From positions 1 through 41,033 of the forward strand of contig JAJSAA010000200.1 in assembly GCA_024274995.1 (NCBI GenBank): DNA of 41,033 nt. Direction: 5' to 3'. Source of the stretch: Deltaproteobacteria bacterium. Lineage in GTDB: Bacteria; Desulfobacterota; Desulfobulbia; Desulfobulbales; VMSU01. The notes beneath the pieces are model-generated. The model was not told the DNA's origin and searched no databases. It saw only the letters and a program-made list of their open reading frames with translations. Each line of letters begins with the position of its first letter. Positions within the stretch are counted from its first letter, which is position 1. Shown here piece by piece: positions 8,668-15,401 of this stretch. A program made the position numbers and the translations under genes.

Positions 8668-9231
8668 TCAGGCCAGCCCCAGCTCATCATTAAACAAAGC
8701 GATATCGATACCATATTTTTCCGCGGCCTGCCGCCATTTTAAATCATCAGGCGTATTAAATAATATATCCACATCGCCGGGCAGCACCAGCCAGCCCTGC
8801 GTGGTCAATTCATTTTCGAGCTGCCCCGGCCCCCAGCCGGCATAACCAAGCATAAACAGAAAGGACTCCGGCCCATGCCCCGCCGCGATATCCGCCAATA
8901 TCCGCCCGTCACTGGTTATACGAGTCTGGGCGGTCACGGTCAGACAGTTATCCAGCTTGTAGTCAGAACTGTACAGGAAGAAGGCCCGCTCCATCTCAAC
9001 CGGGCCGCCAATATAAACCGGCGGCCAGTCCCTCTCCACTGTTTCTTCTATCTGGGATAGACGCAGAACCTGAGAGAAGGATATCAGAGCAGGCTGATTA
9101 ACGACCACCCCCATGGCCCCTTCCCCGCTATGAACACATATATAAACCACCTGACGGCTGAAGCGCGGATCAGGCATCTGTTGGGTGGCGATGAGAAAAC
9201 TGCCCTGCAATGATTGCATTTGCATTTGCAT
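8668..9231 (-). CDS. UPF0301/AlgH (YqgE) family protein
   Basis: The 187-residue protein has the UPF0301 landmarks LQGSFLIATQQMPDPRFSRQVVYIC, GAMGVVVNQP, VYIGGPVE and FLMLGYAGWGPGQLE. The family is widespread but has no agreed biochemical activity. The N-terminus is unusual: ATGCAA is repeated three times in frame, giving MQMQMQ before the conserved part, so three consecutive start codons are available; no strong ribosome site is seen. It heads a minus-strand run yqgE, ykgJ-type, rlmH. Confidence 0.9.
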   Translation of the reverse strand: MQMQMQSLQGSFLIATQQMPDPRFSRQVVYICVHSGEGAMGVVVNQPALISFSQVLRLSQIEETVERDWPPVYIGGPVEMERAFFLYSSDYKLDNCLTVTAQTRITSDGRILADIAAGHGPESFLFMLGYAGWGPGQLENELTTQGWLVLPGDVDILFNTPDDLKWRQAAEKYGIDIALFNDELGLA

Positions 9232-9480
9232 TTTTTACTGGTAAAATCAAATATAATCAAGCCTAAATCTCAGCCAGCACAGGTGTTTTTACCTGCTGAC
9301 TCTAAAATAAAGATGACCATCCTGTTAATATTTTTCCGCAGCTGGACTATTTTTTTGCATTTCCAATTTCATTTTATGCTAAAGTAATTACTATAACCTA
9401 TAAACTTATAAAATTGGGGCGGGCAGATAAATTTTTCCTGCTCACAAAATAAATTTTAAATTTAACAAAAAGAGAAAAAA
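9232..9480. other. Divergent intergenic region between yqgE and glgB
   Basis: 249 bp, strongly AT-rich near glgB. It contains an imperfect hairpin (AGGT/ACCT core around 9280-9300). Several TATAAA-like boxes lie between 9380 and 9420 but no -35/-10 pair stands out. glgB has only a weak ribosome site (AAAGAG). Confidence 0.4.
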
Positions 9481-11676
9481 ATGTCCCTCGATGTAGTCAA
9501 AGAATTAGACAGAGTATTGGCCTCCGACCAGCACGACCCCTTTCAGGTATTAGGCTTTCACATAATTGATCCCGATAAGCCAACGGCCGTAATCCGCACC
9601 TTTCAACCTCTGGCGGAATCAGTCCGTCTCGTAATCGGTGCACGGAAGATCGACATGTACAAAATGCGGGATGAGGGGCTCTTCGAGGCCATCATTGACG
9701 ATTTCAGCCTGCCGATTACCTACTGCTATGAAATCGCCCTCTACAATCAAACCGTCAAGACCGTCCACGACCCATACACCACCCTGCCGTTATTAAATGA
9801 CTTTGACCAGTACCTCTTTAACAATGGCACTCATTACAACCTTTATGACAAGATGGGAGCTCACCCCAGGGTCATAAACGAGCAAAGTGGAATGTTGTTC
9901 CGGGTTTGGGCCCCGGCGGCGAGAAGGGTCAGCGTTATTGGTGATTTTAACTTCTGGGACGGCCGCATTCACCAGATGCGGGCCGTTGACTCATCAGGGA
10001 TATGGGAGCTGTTTATCCCCGATCTGACGACGGGAGAATTATATAAATTTGAGATTCGAGCCCAGGACATGACCATCCTGGAAAAACTGGACCCCCTTCA
10101 TTTTCAGGCCGAGGTCAGACCTAAGAGCGCCGCCATCACTGCCGACCTCAGCGGCTTTGAGTGGCACGATGAGGATTGGCTCAAAAAACGCGACGCCACC
10201 ACGAGTTACCATGCCCCCATGTCAACCTATGAGGTTCATCTGGGTTCCTGGCGGCGTGACCCCGCCGACCCGGAACGTTTTCTCACCTACCGGGAGCTGG
10301 CCGAATCTCTGATTCCCTATGTCAAGGATATGGGCTTTACCCACATTGAATTAATGCCGATCATGGAACACCCCTTAGATGAGTCCTGGGGCTACCAGGT
10401 AACAGGATATTACGCCGCCACCAGCCGTTTCGGCACCCCGCATGACTTTATGTTTTTTGTCGATGAATGCCATAAAAACGGCATTGGCCTGATCCTTGAC
10501 TGGGTGCCCTCCCACTTCCCCACCGATGGACACGGCTTAGGCAGATTCGACGGCACCTCTCTCTATGAGCATCAGGACGCGCGGCAGGGCTTTCATCCGG
10601 AATGGGGCACTTATATCTTTAATTACGGCCGCCGGGAGGTCATAAGTTTTCTGATCTCCAACGCCATGTTCTGGTTAGATAAATTTCACCTTGACGGCCT
10701 GCGGGTAGATGCCGTGGCTTCCATGCTCTATCTTGATTACGCCCGTCAGGACGGCCAGTGGGTTCCCAACCAGCGGGGCGGCAAGGAAAACTTAGACGCC
10801 ATTGAGTTCATGAAGCATCTTAACAGTGTTGTCTATAAACGCTTCCCCGGCGTCAGCATGATTGCCGAGGAGTCCACCAGCTTTTTCGGGGTATCCAAGC
10901 CAACGGATGCCGGGGGCCTGGGATTTGGCTACAAATGGAATATGGGCTGGATGAACGACACCCTGAATTATTTCAGCCGCGATCCGCTGTACCGCAAATA
11001 TCACCACAACGCCCTGACCTTCTCCCTGCTCTATGCTTTTTCAGAGAATTTCATTATTCCGCTTTCTCATGATGAGGTAGTGCATGGCAAGCGTTCCCTG
11101 CTGGCCAAGATGCCGGGGGACGAGTGGCAGCAATTCGCCAATCTACGCCTGCTTTTTTTCTATCTCTGGACTCACCCCGGCAAAAAACTGCTCTTCATGG
11201 GTGGCGAATTCGGCCAGTTGTCGGAGTGGTATTGCAAAAAAAGTTTAGACTGGCACCTTTTGGAAGAGAGGCCCAGACATCAGCAGGTTCAAGACTTCGT
11301 CAAGAAGATAAATCGATTATACGTCAATAGTCCGGCTCTCTGGCAGGAAGATCATACCAACAACGGTTTTCAGTGGCTGGATTTCAAAGATGTCAACAAC
11401 AGCATTATCGCCTATGCCCGCAAGGCCACAGACCCCGACGACCACCTTATATGTCTCCTGAACTTCACCCCGGAGGTTCATCATGACTATAAACTGGGCG
11501 TGCTGTCCAATGTGCCATACCGCCAGATATTATCCTCCGATGATGAACAGTTCGGGGGCAGCAATATTATTAATCCCGAGCTTAAAACACCAGTCAACGA
11601 GCCCTATGGTGAGGCACCTATGTACATCAAGGTCTCAGTACCGCCCTTGAGCGGAATTATTTTTAAACCGGAGTAA
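9481..11676 (+). CDS. glgB: 1,4-alpha-glucan branching enzyme
   Basis: The 731-residue protein has an N-terminal extension (DPFQVLGFH), a CBM48 domain (FRVWAPAARRVSVIGDFNFWDG, about residues 139-160) and a GH13 barrel. GH13 regions are visible in order: DWVPSHFP, DGLRVDAVASM with the nucleophile Asp, MIAEEST with the acid/base Glu, and LSHDEVVHGK. It cuts alpha-1,4 chains and re-joins them as alpha-1,6 branches in glycogen. Length agrees with GlgB (about 730). No other glycogen gene is adjacent, so it is not in a classical glg operon here. Confidence 0.96.
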   Translation: MSLDVVKELDRVLASDQHDPFQVLGFHIIDPDKPTAVIRTFQPLAESVRLVIGARKIDMYKMRDEGLFEAIIDDFSLPITYCYEIALYNQTVKTVHDPYTTLPLLNDFDQYLFNNGTHYNLYDKMGAHPRVINEQSGMLFRVWAPAARRVSVIGDFNFWDGRIHQMRAVDSSGIWELFIPDLTTGELYKFEIRAQDMTILEKLDPLHFQAEVRPKSAAITADLSGFEWHDEDWLKKRDATTSYHAPMSTYEVHLGSWRRDPADPERFLTYRELAESLIPYVKDMGFTHIELMPIMEHPLDESWGYQVTGYYAATSRFGTPHDFMFFVDECHKNGIGLILDWVPSHFPTDGHGLGRFDGTSLYEHQDARQGFHPEWGTYIFNYGRREVISFLISNAMFWLDKFHLDGLRVDAVASMLYLDYARQDGQWVPNQRGGKENLDAIEFMKHLNSVVYKRFPGVSMIAEESTSFFGVSKPTDAGGLGFGYKWNMGWMNDTLNYFSRDPLYRKYHHNALTFSLLYAFSENFIIPLSHDEVVHGKRSLLAKMPGDEWQQFANLRLLFFYLWTHPGKKLLFMGGEFGQLSEWYCKKSLDWHLLEERPRHQQVQDFVKKINRLYVNSPALWQEDHTNNGFQWLDFKDVNNSIIAYARKATDPDDHLICLLNFTPEVHHDYKLGVLSNVPYRQILSSDDEQFGGSNIINPELKTPVNEPYGEAPMYIKVSVPPLSGIIFKPE

Positions 11677-11680
11677 CTCA

Positions 11681-11859
11681 GCCGCAACACACATAATTTT
11701 AGCAGATGTAAGCGCCGGAATTGCAGAGCTTAAAAAAATCCAATGGCTGTTGTTGAACAAAGCGACGGCGCACCGGTTGCAATACTCAATCGGAACCAGG
11801 TAGGGGAACTGGCCAGTGGATCAACCAACAAACCAAAGTCAGAGAATGAGAGCAAGTGA
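11681..11859 (+). pseudogene. Remnant of a Phd/YefM-type antitoxin, frameshifted
   Basis: Two overlapping frames together spell a Phd/YefM antitoxin N-terminal half. Frame one (codons to 11737) reads ILADVSAGIAELKK; frame two (from 11737 to the TGA at 11857-11859) reads NPMAVVEQSDGAPVAILNRN then an unrelated hydrophilic tail. The join falls in a run of seven A (11732-11738); eight A would restore one frame across ELKKNPMAVV, the hallmark of this family. No ATG precedes it, the C-terminal toxin-binding half is missing and no toxin gene follows. It starts 5 bp after the glgB stop. What is seen is the two-frame match; decay of a toxin-antitoxin pair is inferred. Confidence 0.6.
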
Positions 11860-11947
11860 CCAGGGCGGCAAAAAACGACAGGCGGACAGCACTGATTTAG
11901 ATCGAATAGTTGCCCGTAGATTATAAAAAACAGATTACCAATCAGCC

Positions 11948-12133
11948 ATGACTGACGAAACAACCCAGCCGCAGGGGGAAAAACTGCGCAAGACCATTAA
12001 ATGGATAAGCGAAACCCAGCTTGATCACCCGGAGATAAAACGCCGGGACATTATTCAACAGGCCCAAATCCGCTTTAATCTTTCGCCCAAGGATTGTGAG
12101 TTTCTAAATAAAAATTTCAGCGGCGAGGAATAA
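11948..12133 (+). CDS. Small charged hypothetical protein
   Basis: A 61-residue ORF rich in charged residues and predicted helix (KLRKTIKWISETQLDHPEIK, then DIIQQAQIRFNLSPKDCEF). It has no membrane segment or recognised domain. A ribosome site is not obvious, which lowers confidence, but composition is protein-like and a stable hairpin with T-rich tail follows 12 bp after the stop (12146-12171). No function can be offered. Confidence 0.5.
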   Translation: MTDETTQPQGEKLRKTIKWISETQLDHPEIKRRDIIQQAQIRFNLSPKDCEFLNKNFSGEE

Positions 12134-12145
12134 CCGCACTGCGAT

Positions 12146-12171
12146 GCCCAGGCAACAACCTTTGCCAGGGC
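12146..12171 (+). terminator. Hairpin after the small ORF, possible terminator
   Basis: GCCC-A-GGCAA, loop CAACCT, TTGCC-A-GGGC: a 9-bp stem with one A-A mismatch. An outer GCGAT (12141-12145) pairs with ATCGC at 12193-12197. The following T run is short (ATTTT), so termination is uncertain. Confidence 0.4.
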
Positions 12172-12198
12172 CTGAAATTTTGCCTCACAGCCATCGCC

Positions 12199-12218
12199 GG
12201 TTGTATTGCAATACAACC
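12199..12218. repeat. Perfect 20-bp palindrome
   Basis: GGTTGTATTGCAATACAACC is its own reverse complement with no spacer. It lies between convergent genes in the structured 12.1-12.4 kb gap. It could be a protein-binding site or part of the neighbouring repeat; no T run follows. Confidence 0.5.
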
Positions 12219-12329
12219 CTGCAACCGCGGCCTGTTCCTGCTTCTTGCTTTTCCAGCTGCCTCTTATATCCTAAGATATTTTGTAAGCGCTCAATAAACC
12301 ACACTCTTGACTTTATAACCTCTCGAAAT

Positions 12330-12436
12330 GTAAGCGTTTCAGGGACGCCCTGCTGTGTGTAATTAAGTACCCCGATAATACCCCTGTATATCGGGGTACT
12401 TAAGTGCGTGCAGCAGGGTGTTCATGGAGCGCTTAC
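12330..12436 (+). repeat. Long inverted repeat, 48-bp arms; possible structured RNA or MITE-like palindrome
   Basis: Left arm 12330-12377 and right arm 12389-12436 are complementary at 38 of 48 positions around an 11-nt loop. The inner 15 bp (TTAAGTACCCCGATA and its complement) are perfect. Of ten differences, eight are G-U pairs in the plus-strand RNA and none is a G-U pair on the minus strand, so only two true mismatches remain. The right arm includes the stop codon of the flavodoxin-like gene. The first ten bases of the right end (read inward) GTAAGCGCTC recur at 12283-12292. Termini resembling GTAAGCG suggest a REP- or MITE-like origin. Confidence 0.65.
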
Positions 12437-13005
12437 GATATTTTCTTCAGTAACCAGGCCATATTTTTAGCCAGATCCCGCATCGTTTTTACCCCCTCCT
12501 CGTCTTTTTGTACCTCACCCTTGTCCCGGCCCAGGCCAATATTCCAGTATGAAGAGCCGACAACTATCATTTCACCAATGAGGAAGAAGCCGTTCAGAGA
12601 GCTGAAGACGTGATAGGCTCCAGCCCGGCGCACAGCTACCACTCCGGCTCCTAATTTACGTTTCAGCATATTATCGTTGGCCCTGGCCACCATCCCACAA
12701 CGCTCAATTAAGGCCTTCATACTGGCCGAGACATCGGCAAAATAGGTGGGAGAGCCAAGAATAATGGCGTCGGCGGCCCGCATTTTACTCAAGCACTCAT
12801 TGACCACATCATCATCCACAGCACATTTACCATCCTTTTGTTCAAAACATTTATAACAGGCGATACAGCATTGTATCGGACGGCCAGACAATTCAAAGAG
12901 CTCGGTCTCAACCCCCTCAGCCGCCAGACCATCCAACACCATACTTAATAATTGAGCGGTATTACCGCCCTTCCTGGCACTGCCGCTTATAGCCAATACC
13001 TTCAT
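12433..13005 (-). CDS. NAD(P)H-dependent FMN reductase / iron-sulfur flavoprotein family
   Basis: 190 residues from MKVLAISGSARKGGNTAQLL, a flavodoxin-like FMN phosphate loop. CIACYKCFEQKDGKC provides three clustered cysteines as in the iron-sulfur flavoprotein branch, and LGSPTYFADVSASMKALIER is the second FMN-contact region. Such enzymes move electrons between NAD(P)H or ferredoxin-type donors and quinone-like or metal acceptors; the substrate is unknown. I placed the start at 13005 because AGGAGGT lies 5 nt upstream; the reading frame stays open 35 codons further but that stretch is not family-like and lies in an inverted repeat. Confidence 0.88.
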   Translation of the reverse strand: MKVLAISGSARKGGNTAQLLSMVLDGLAAEGVETELFELSGRPIQCCIACYKCFEQKDGKCAVDDDVVNECLSKMRAADAIILGSPTYFADVSASMKALIERCGMVARANDNMLKRKLGAGVVAVRRAGAYHVFSSLNGFFLIGEMIVVGSSYWNIGLGRDKGEVQKDEEGVKTMRDLAKNMAWLLKKIS

Positions 13006-13032
13006 AACGCACCTCCTTTTTTTAAATTCATA

Positions 13033-13091
13033 GTAATAGTTCACCAGCACTGAGGCAGCATAAAATTTTAGTGCCCCTGGTGAACTGTTAC
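13033..13091. repeat. Inverted repeat with GTAAC-TTCACCAG termini (REP-like)
   Basis: Arms GTAATAGTTCACCAG (13033-13047) and CTGGTGAACTGTTAC (13077-13091) pair at 14 of 15 positions, with an inner CACT/AGTG pair. The termini resemble the dispersed GTAACTATTCA motif elsewhere in the window. It lies in the divergent gap between the flavoprotein gene and the unknown gene at 13223, where it could also act as an operator or leader hairpin. Confidence 0.5.
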
Positions 13092-13222
13092 AATTCATAA
13101 TCCAGCTCAAACTTCGTAATCCACCAAAAAGATATTTTATTTGACCTTAACTGACAAGCAAGATATTATCCAACATTCTCACCAATCTATGACATTCCCC
13201 TATTTCAAAAAGGCTGAACGCC

Positions 13223-14125
13223 ATGCATAAAAACAAACGACAGCTTAAAACCAGCAAGGGCGGGGGCATTAAAATTCTGACTCTGGCAGTCCTGGCCCTG
13301 CTTCTTGTCTTTGTCCTCTACAAAACGGCTTTTAAAAAGTCAGCCGTACCCAACAACTGGCTCGTCCATAAAATCGAAAGTCCGCCGGCAACACCCGCAG
13401 CCCCCGCAGCTGTCAGTTCCATTTCTTCCCTGACGACCGACCAGCCTCCTCCCGCGCCGTTAGCCGCCAAAAAGGAGCTGTCGCCCTGTGAAATGACATC
13501 TGCCGAGATCAGCACCTTTTTTAAACACCTTGAGCAGCAGGAATACATCAAGGCCTATGAGCTTCATGAACCCATAGCCGTCCATCTGAATAAAATTGTC
13601 ATTAAATTACTGAACAATCCACCCATAGTAGCTGGTGAGACCAATAATCTCTTTACAGTGCTGAAGAACACGGCCCATTTCTACCGTGTCCTCGGCCCCA
13701 AGGATCTATCTCTGCTCCGCGATATTCTGAAATACGAAAATGATAACATTGAGCATCTGCTGAGTCTCTTCTACAGCTGGTCAAAATTGCCGGACTGCAA
13801 GGTTAACGGCCTTAACCTGCGGCTACCCCTGCCCAAACTTTACGAAAATGCCGCTTTCTTCCTGAATACCCTGGGCGGTCAATCCTATCTTTTCCGGCGC
13901 GATTCCCGCCTGCGTAACCTGATCAGGTACTACTCCATCCTGATTATCGACCGGGCCATCAAGAAAAATGAAAACAAATACCATATTACCCTGCCCGCAA
14001 GGATCAAAGCCCTGATCAAAGGCATAAATGCCATGGACGACTTAGACAACCAGGAACAATATCTCAACCACCTGCGCAATATCCTCAACAGCCTCACTCC
14101 AAAAGCAGAGGAGCAGGAGCATTAG
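13223..14125 (+). CDS. Membrane-anchored protein of unknown function
   Basis: A 300-residue protein with a basic N-terminus, one hydrophobic segment (about residues 17-34, ILTLAVLALLLVFVLY), then a Pro/Ala/Ser-rich linker to about residue 82 and a mainly helical domain to the end. The layout suggests an inner-membrane anchor with the domain in the periplasm. No known domain is recognised. Its stop is 10 bp before the receiver/LuxR gene, which suggests co-transcription, so it may be an input or partner for that regulator; this is inference from context. Confidence 0.75.
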   Translation: MHKNKRQLKTSKGGGIKILTLAVLALLLVFVLYKTAFKKSAVPNNWLVHKIESPPATPAAPAAVSSISSLTTDQPPPAPLAAKKELSPCEMTSAEISTFFKHLEQQEYIKAYELHEPIAVHLNKIVIKLLNNPPIVAGETNNLFTVLKNTAHFYRVLGPKDLSLLRDILKYENDNIEHLLSLFYSWSKLPDCKVNGLNLRLPLPKLYENAAFFLNTLGGQSYLFRRDSRLRNLIRYYSILIIDRAIKKNENKYHITLPARIKALIKGINAMDDLDNQEQYLNHLRNILNSLTPKAEEQEH

Positions 14126-14134
14126 AGATAAGCC

Positions 14135-15256
14135 ATGAACAGCGTTCCCCAAATCCGTATCCTGGTTGTTGACGATGAAAGAGAGATAATCAAGGCCTAC
14201 CAGGATATTCTGTCACCCAGGAATTTACCCGCCACCGCTGCCCGCCTTGACCAATTGGCCGGTAAATTATTTTCCAGTCCCCGGCCGCGTAACCAGGAGA
14301 TCTGGCCCTACTTCCAGCTTACCTGCTGCCAGCAGGGAGAAGAGGCGCTTGCCGCAGTACGGGAGTCTTTAAAGGCCCAGCTCCCCTTCAGTGCCGCCTT
14401 TGTGGATGTTAGAATGCCGCCCGGCCCTGACGGGGTATGGACGGCCAGTCAAATTCGCCAGTTAGACGAGATGATAAATATTGTCATCGTCACCGCTCAC
14501 TCCGATGTCAGCCCCGTGGAGATTGCCCGCCGTATCCCGCCGTTAGAGAACCTGCTCTATATCCAAAAGCCATTCCACAGCCACGAAATAAGGCAATTTG
14601 CCACCGCCCTCTCTGCCAAATGGCAGGCTGAAAGAGAACTCCGGGAGACGAATACCAGACTTGAAGAACAGGTAGAGACCCGCACCAGAGAGTTAGCTCT
14701 GACCATCGAGGCCCTGGAAGAATCAAATCAGCAATACCGCCAAACCGCCCAGGAATTACAGGCCGCCGAGGCCGAATTAAGAACAAAGGCCGATGACCTG
14801 GCCGGCAGCAATCTGGCCCTTCAGCAGATGATGGGCCGGGAAAAGGAGATCCAGCGCCAGGTTGAGGACAAGGTATTGTTCACGGTGCATGAAATGGTGG
14901 AGCCCTATCTCAAAAAGCTCCGCGCCACCAGTCTTGATGAGGCCCAGCAATCATTTATTAAGATTGCCGAAGCCAATCTTCAAGAGATTACCGCCCCCTT
15001 CATGAAGGGCCTGGCCCAGAGATATTTTCGTCTCACCCCCAATGAGATTCAGATTGTCAACCTCATTCGCCAGGGTAAAACCACCATTCAGATCGCCAAG
15101 GCCTTAAATACCAGCAAACGCAATATTGATTTTTACCGGGATCGCATCCGCCAGAAGATGGGCATAAAAAACTCCAGGGCCAGCCTGAAGACCGTACTCA
15201 AAGATTTAGGAGAGGAGTTTGCCCCCCCCGTCTCCCTAATCAGGGGTCGTCCGTAA
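14135..15256 (+). CDS. Response regulator: expanded receiver, coiled coil, LuxR-type HTH
   Basis: 373 residues in three parts. The receiver has the acidic pair in LVVDDE (Asp13/Asp14), phosphoacceptor Asp91 in FVDVRMPP, the Thr of VIVTAHS and the Lys of IQKPF. Some 77 residues separate the acidic pair from Asp91, against about 45 in CheY, so there is an insertion of roughly 30 residues after the first helix. Residues about 165-235 form a coiled coil. The end is a LuxR/FixJ-type HTH (LTPNEIQIVNLIRQGKTTIQ, then IAKALNTSKRNIDFYRDRIR). It probably activates transcription on phosphorylation. The histidine kinase convergent at 15402 is a natural partner candidate. Confidence 0.88.
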   Translation: MNSVPQIRILVVDDEREIIKAYQDILSPRNLPATAARLDQLAGKLFSSPRPRNQEIWPYFQLTCCQQGEEALAAVRESLKAQLPFSAAFVDVRMPPGPDGVWTASQIRQLDEMINIVIVTAHSDVSPVEIARRIPPLENLLYIQKPFHSHEIRQFATALSAKWQAERELRETNTRLEEQVETRTRELALTIEALEESNQQYRQTAQELQAAEAELRTKADDLAGSNLALQQMMGREKEIQRQVEDKVLFTVHEMVEPYLKKLRATSLDEAQQSFIKIAEANLQEITAPFMKGLAQRYFRLTPNEIQIVNLIRQGKTTIQIAKALNTSKRNIDFYRDRIRQKMGIKNSRASLKTVLKDLGEEFAPPVSLIRGRP

Positions 15257-15356
15257 CTCAACGACCAACCTGTAACAACAGGGGCAATCGGTATTTGTCG
15301 AAAACGCCTGGTTTTTAGCACAATCAGAATATTTACTATCGAGGCAAGCAGTAGAC

Positions 15357-15373
15357 TTCGACATTCGACATTC
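15357..15373 (+). repeat. Short tandem repeat TTCGACA x2.4
   Basis: TTCGACATTCGACATTC, in the 145-bp gap between the convergent response regulator and histidine kinase genes. No role is apparent. Confidence 0.4.
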
Positions 15374-15401
15374 AAAATAAAGTTTTCTAATTTATCACTT
15401 T

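Noticed and set aside
12330..12436. CRISPR or plain terminator reading of the long hairpin
   Set aside because: There is one inverted pair, not a series of direct repeats with spacers, and no T run follows the stem; arm length far exceeds a terminator.
12433..13110. Longer 225-codon form of the flavoprotein gene
   Set aside because: The extra 35 codons fall in an inverted repeat and lack family similarity, while the internal ATG at 13005 has a near-perfect ribosome site and the FMN-binding N-terminus.
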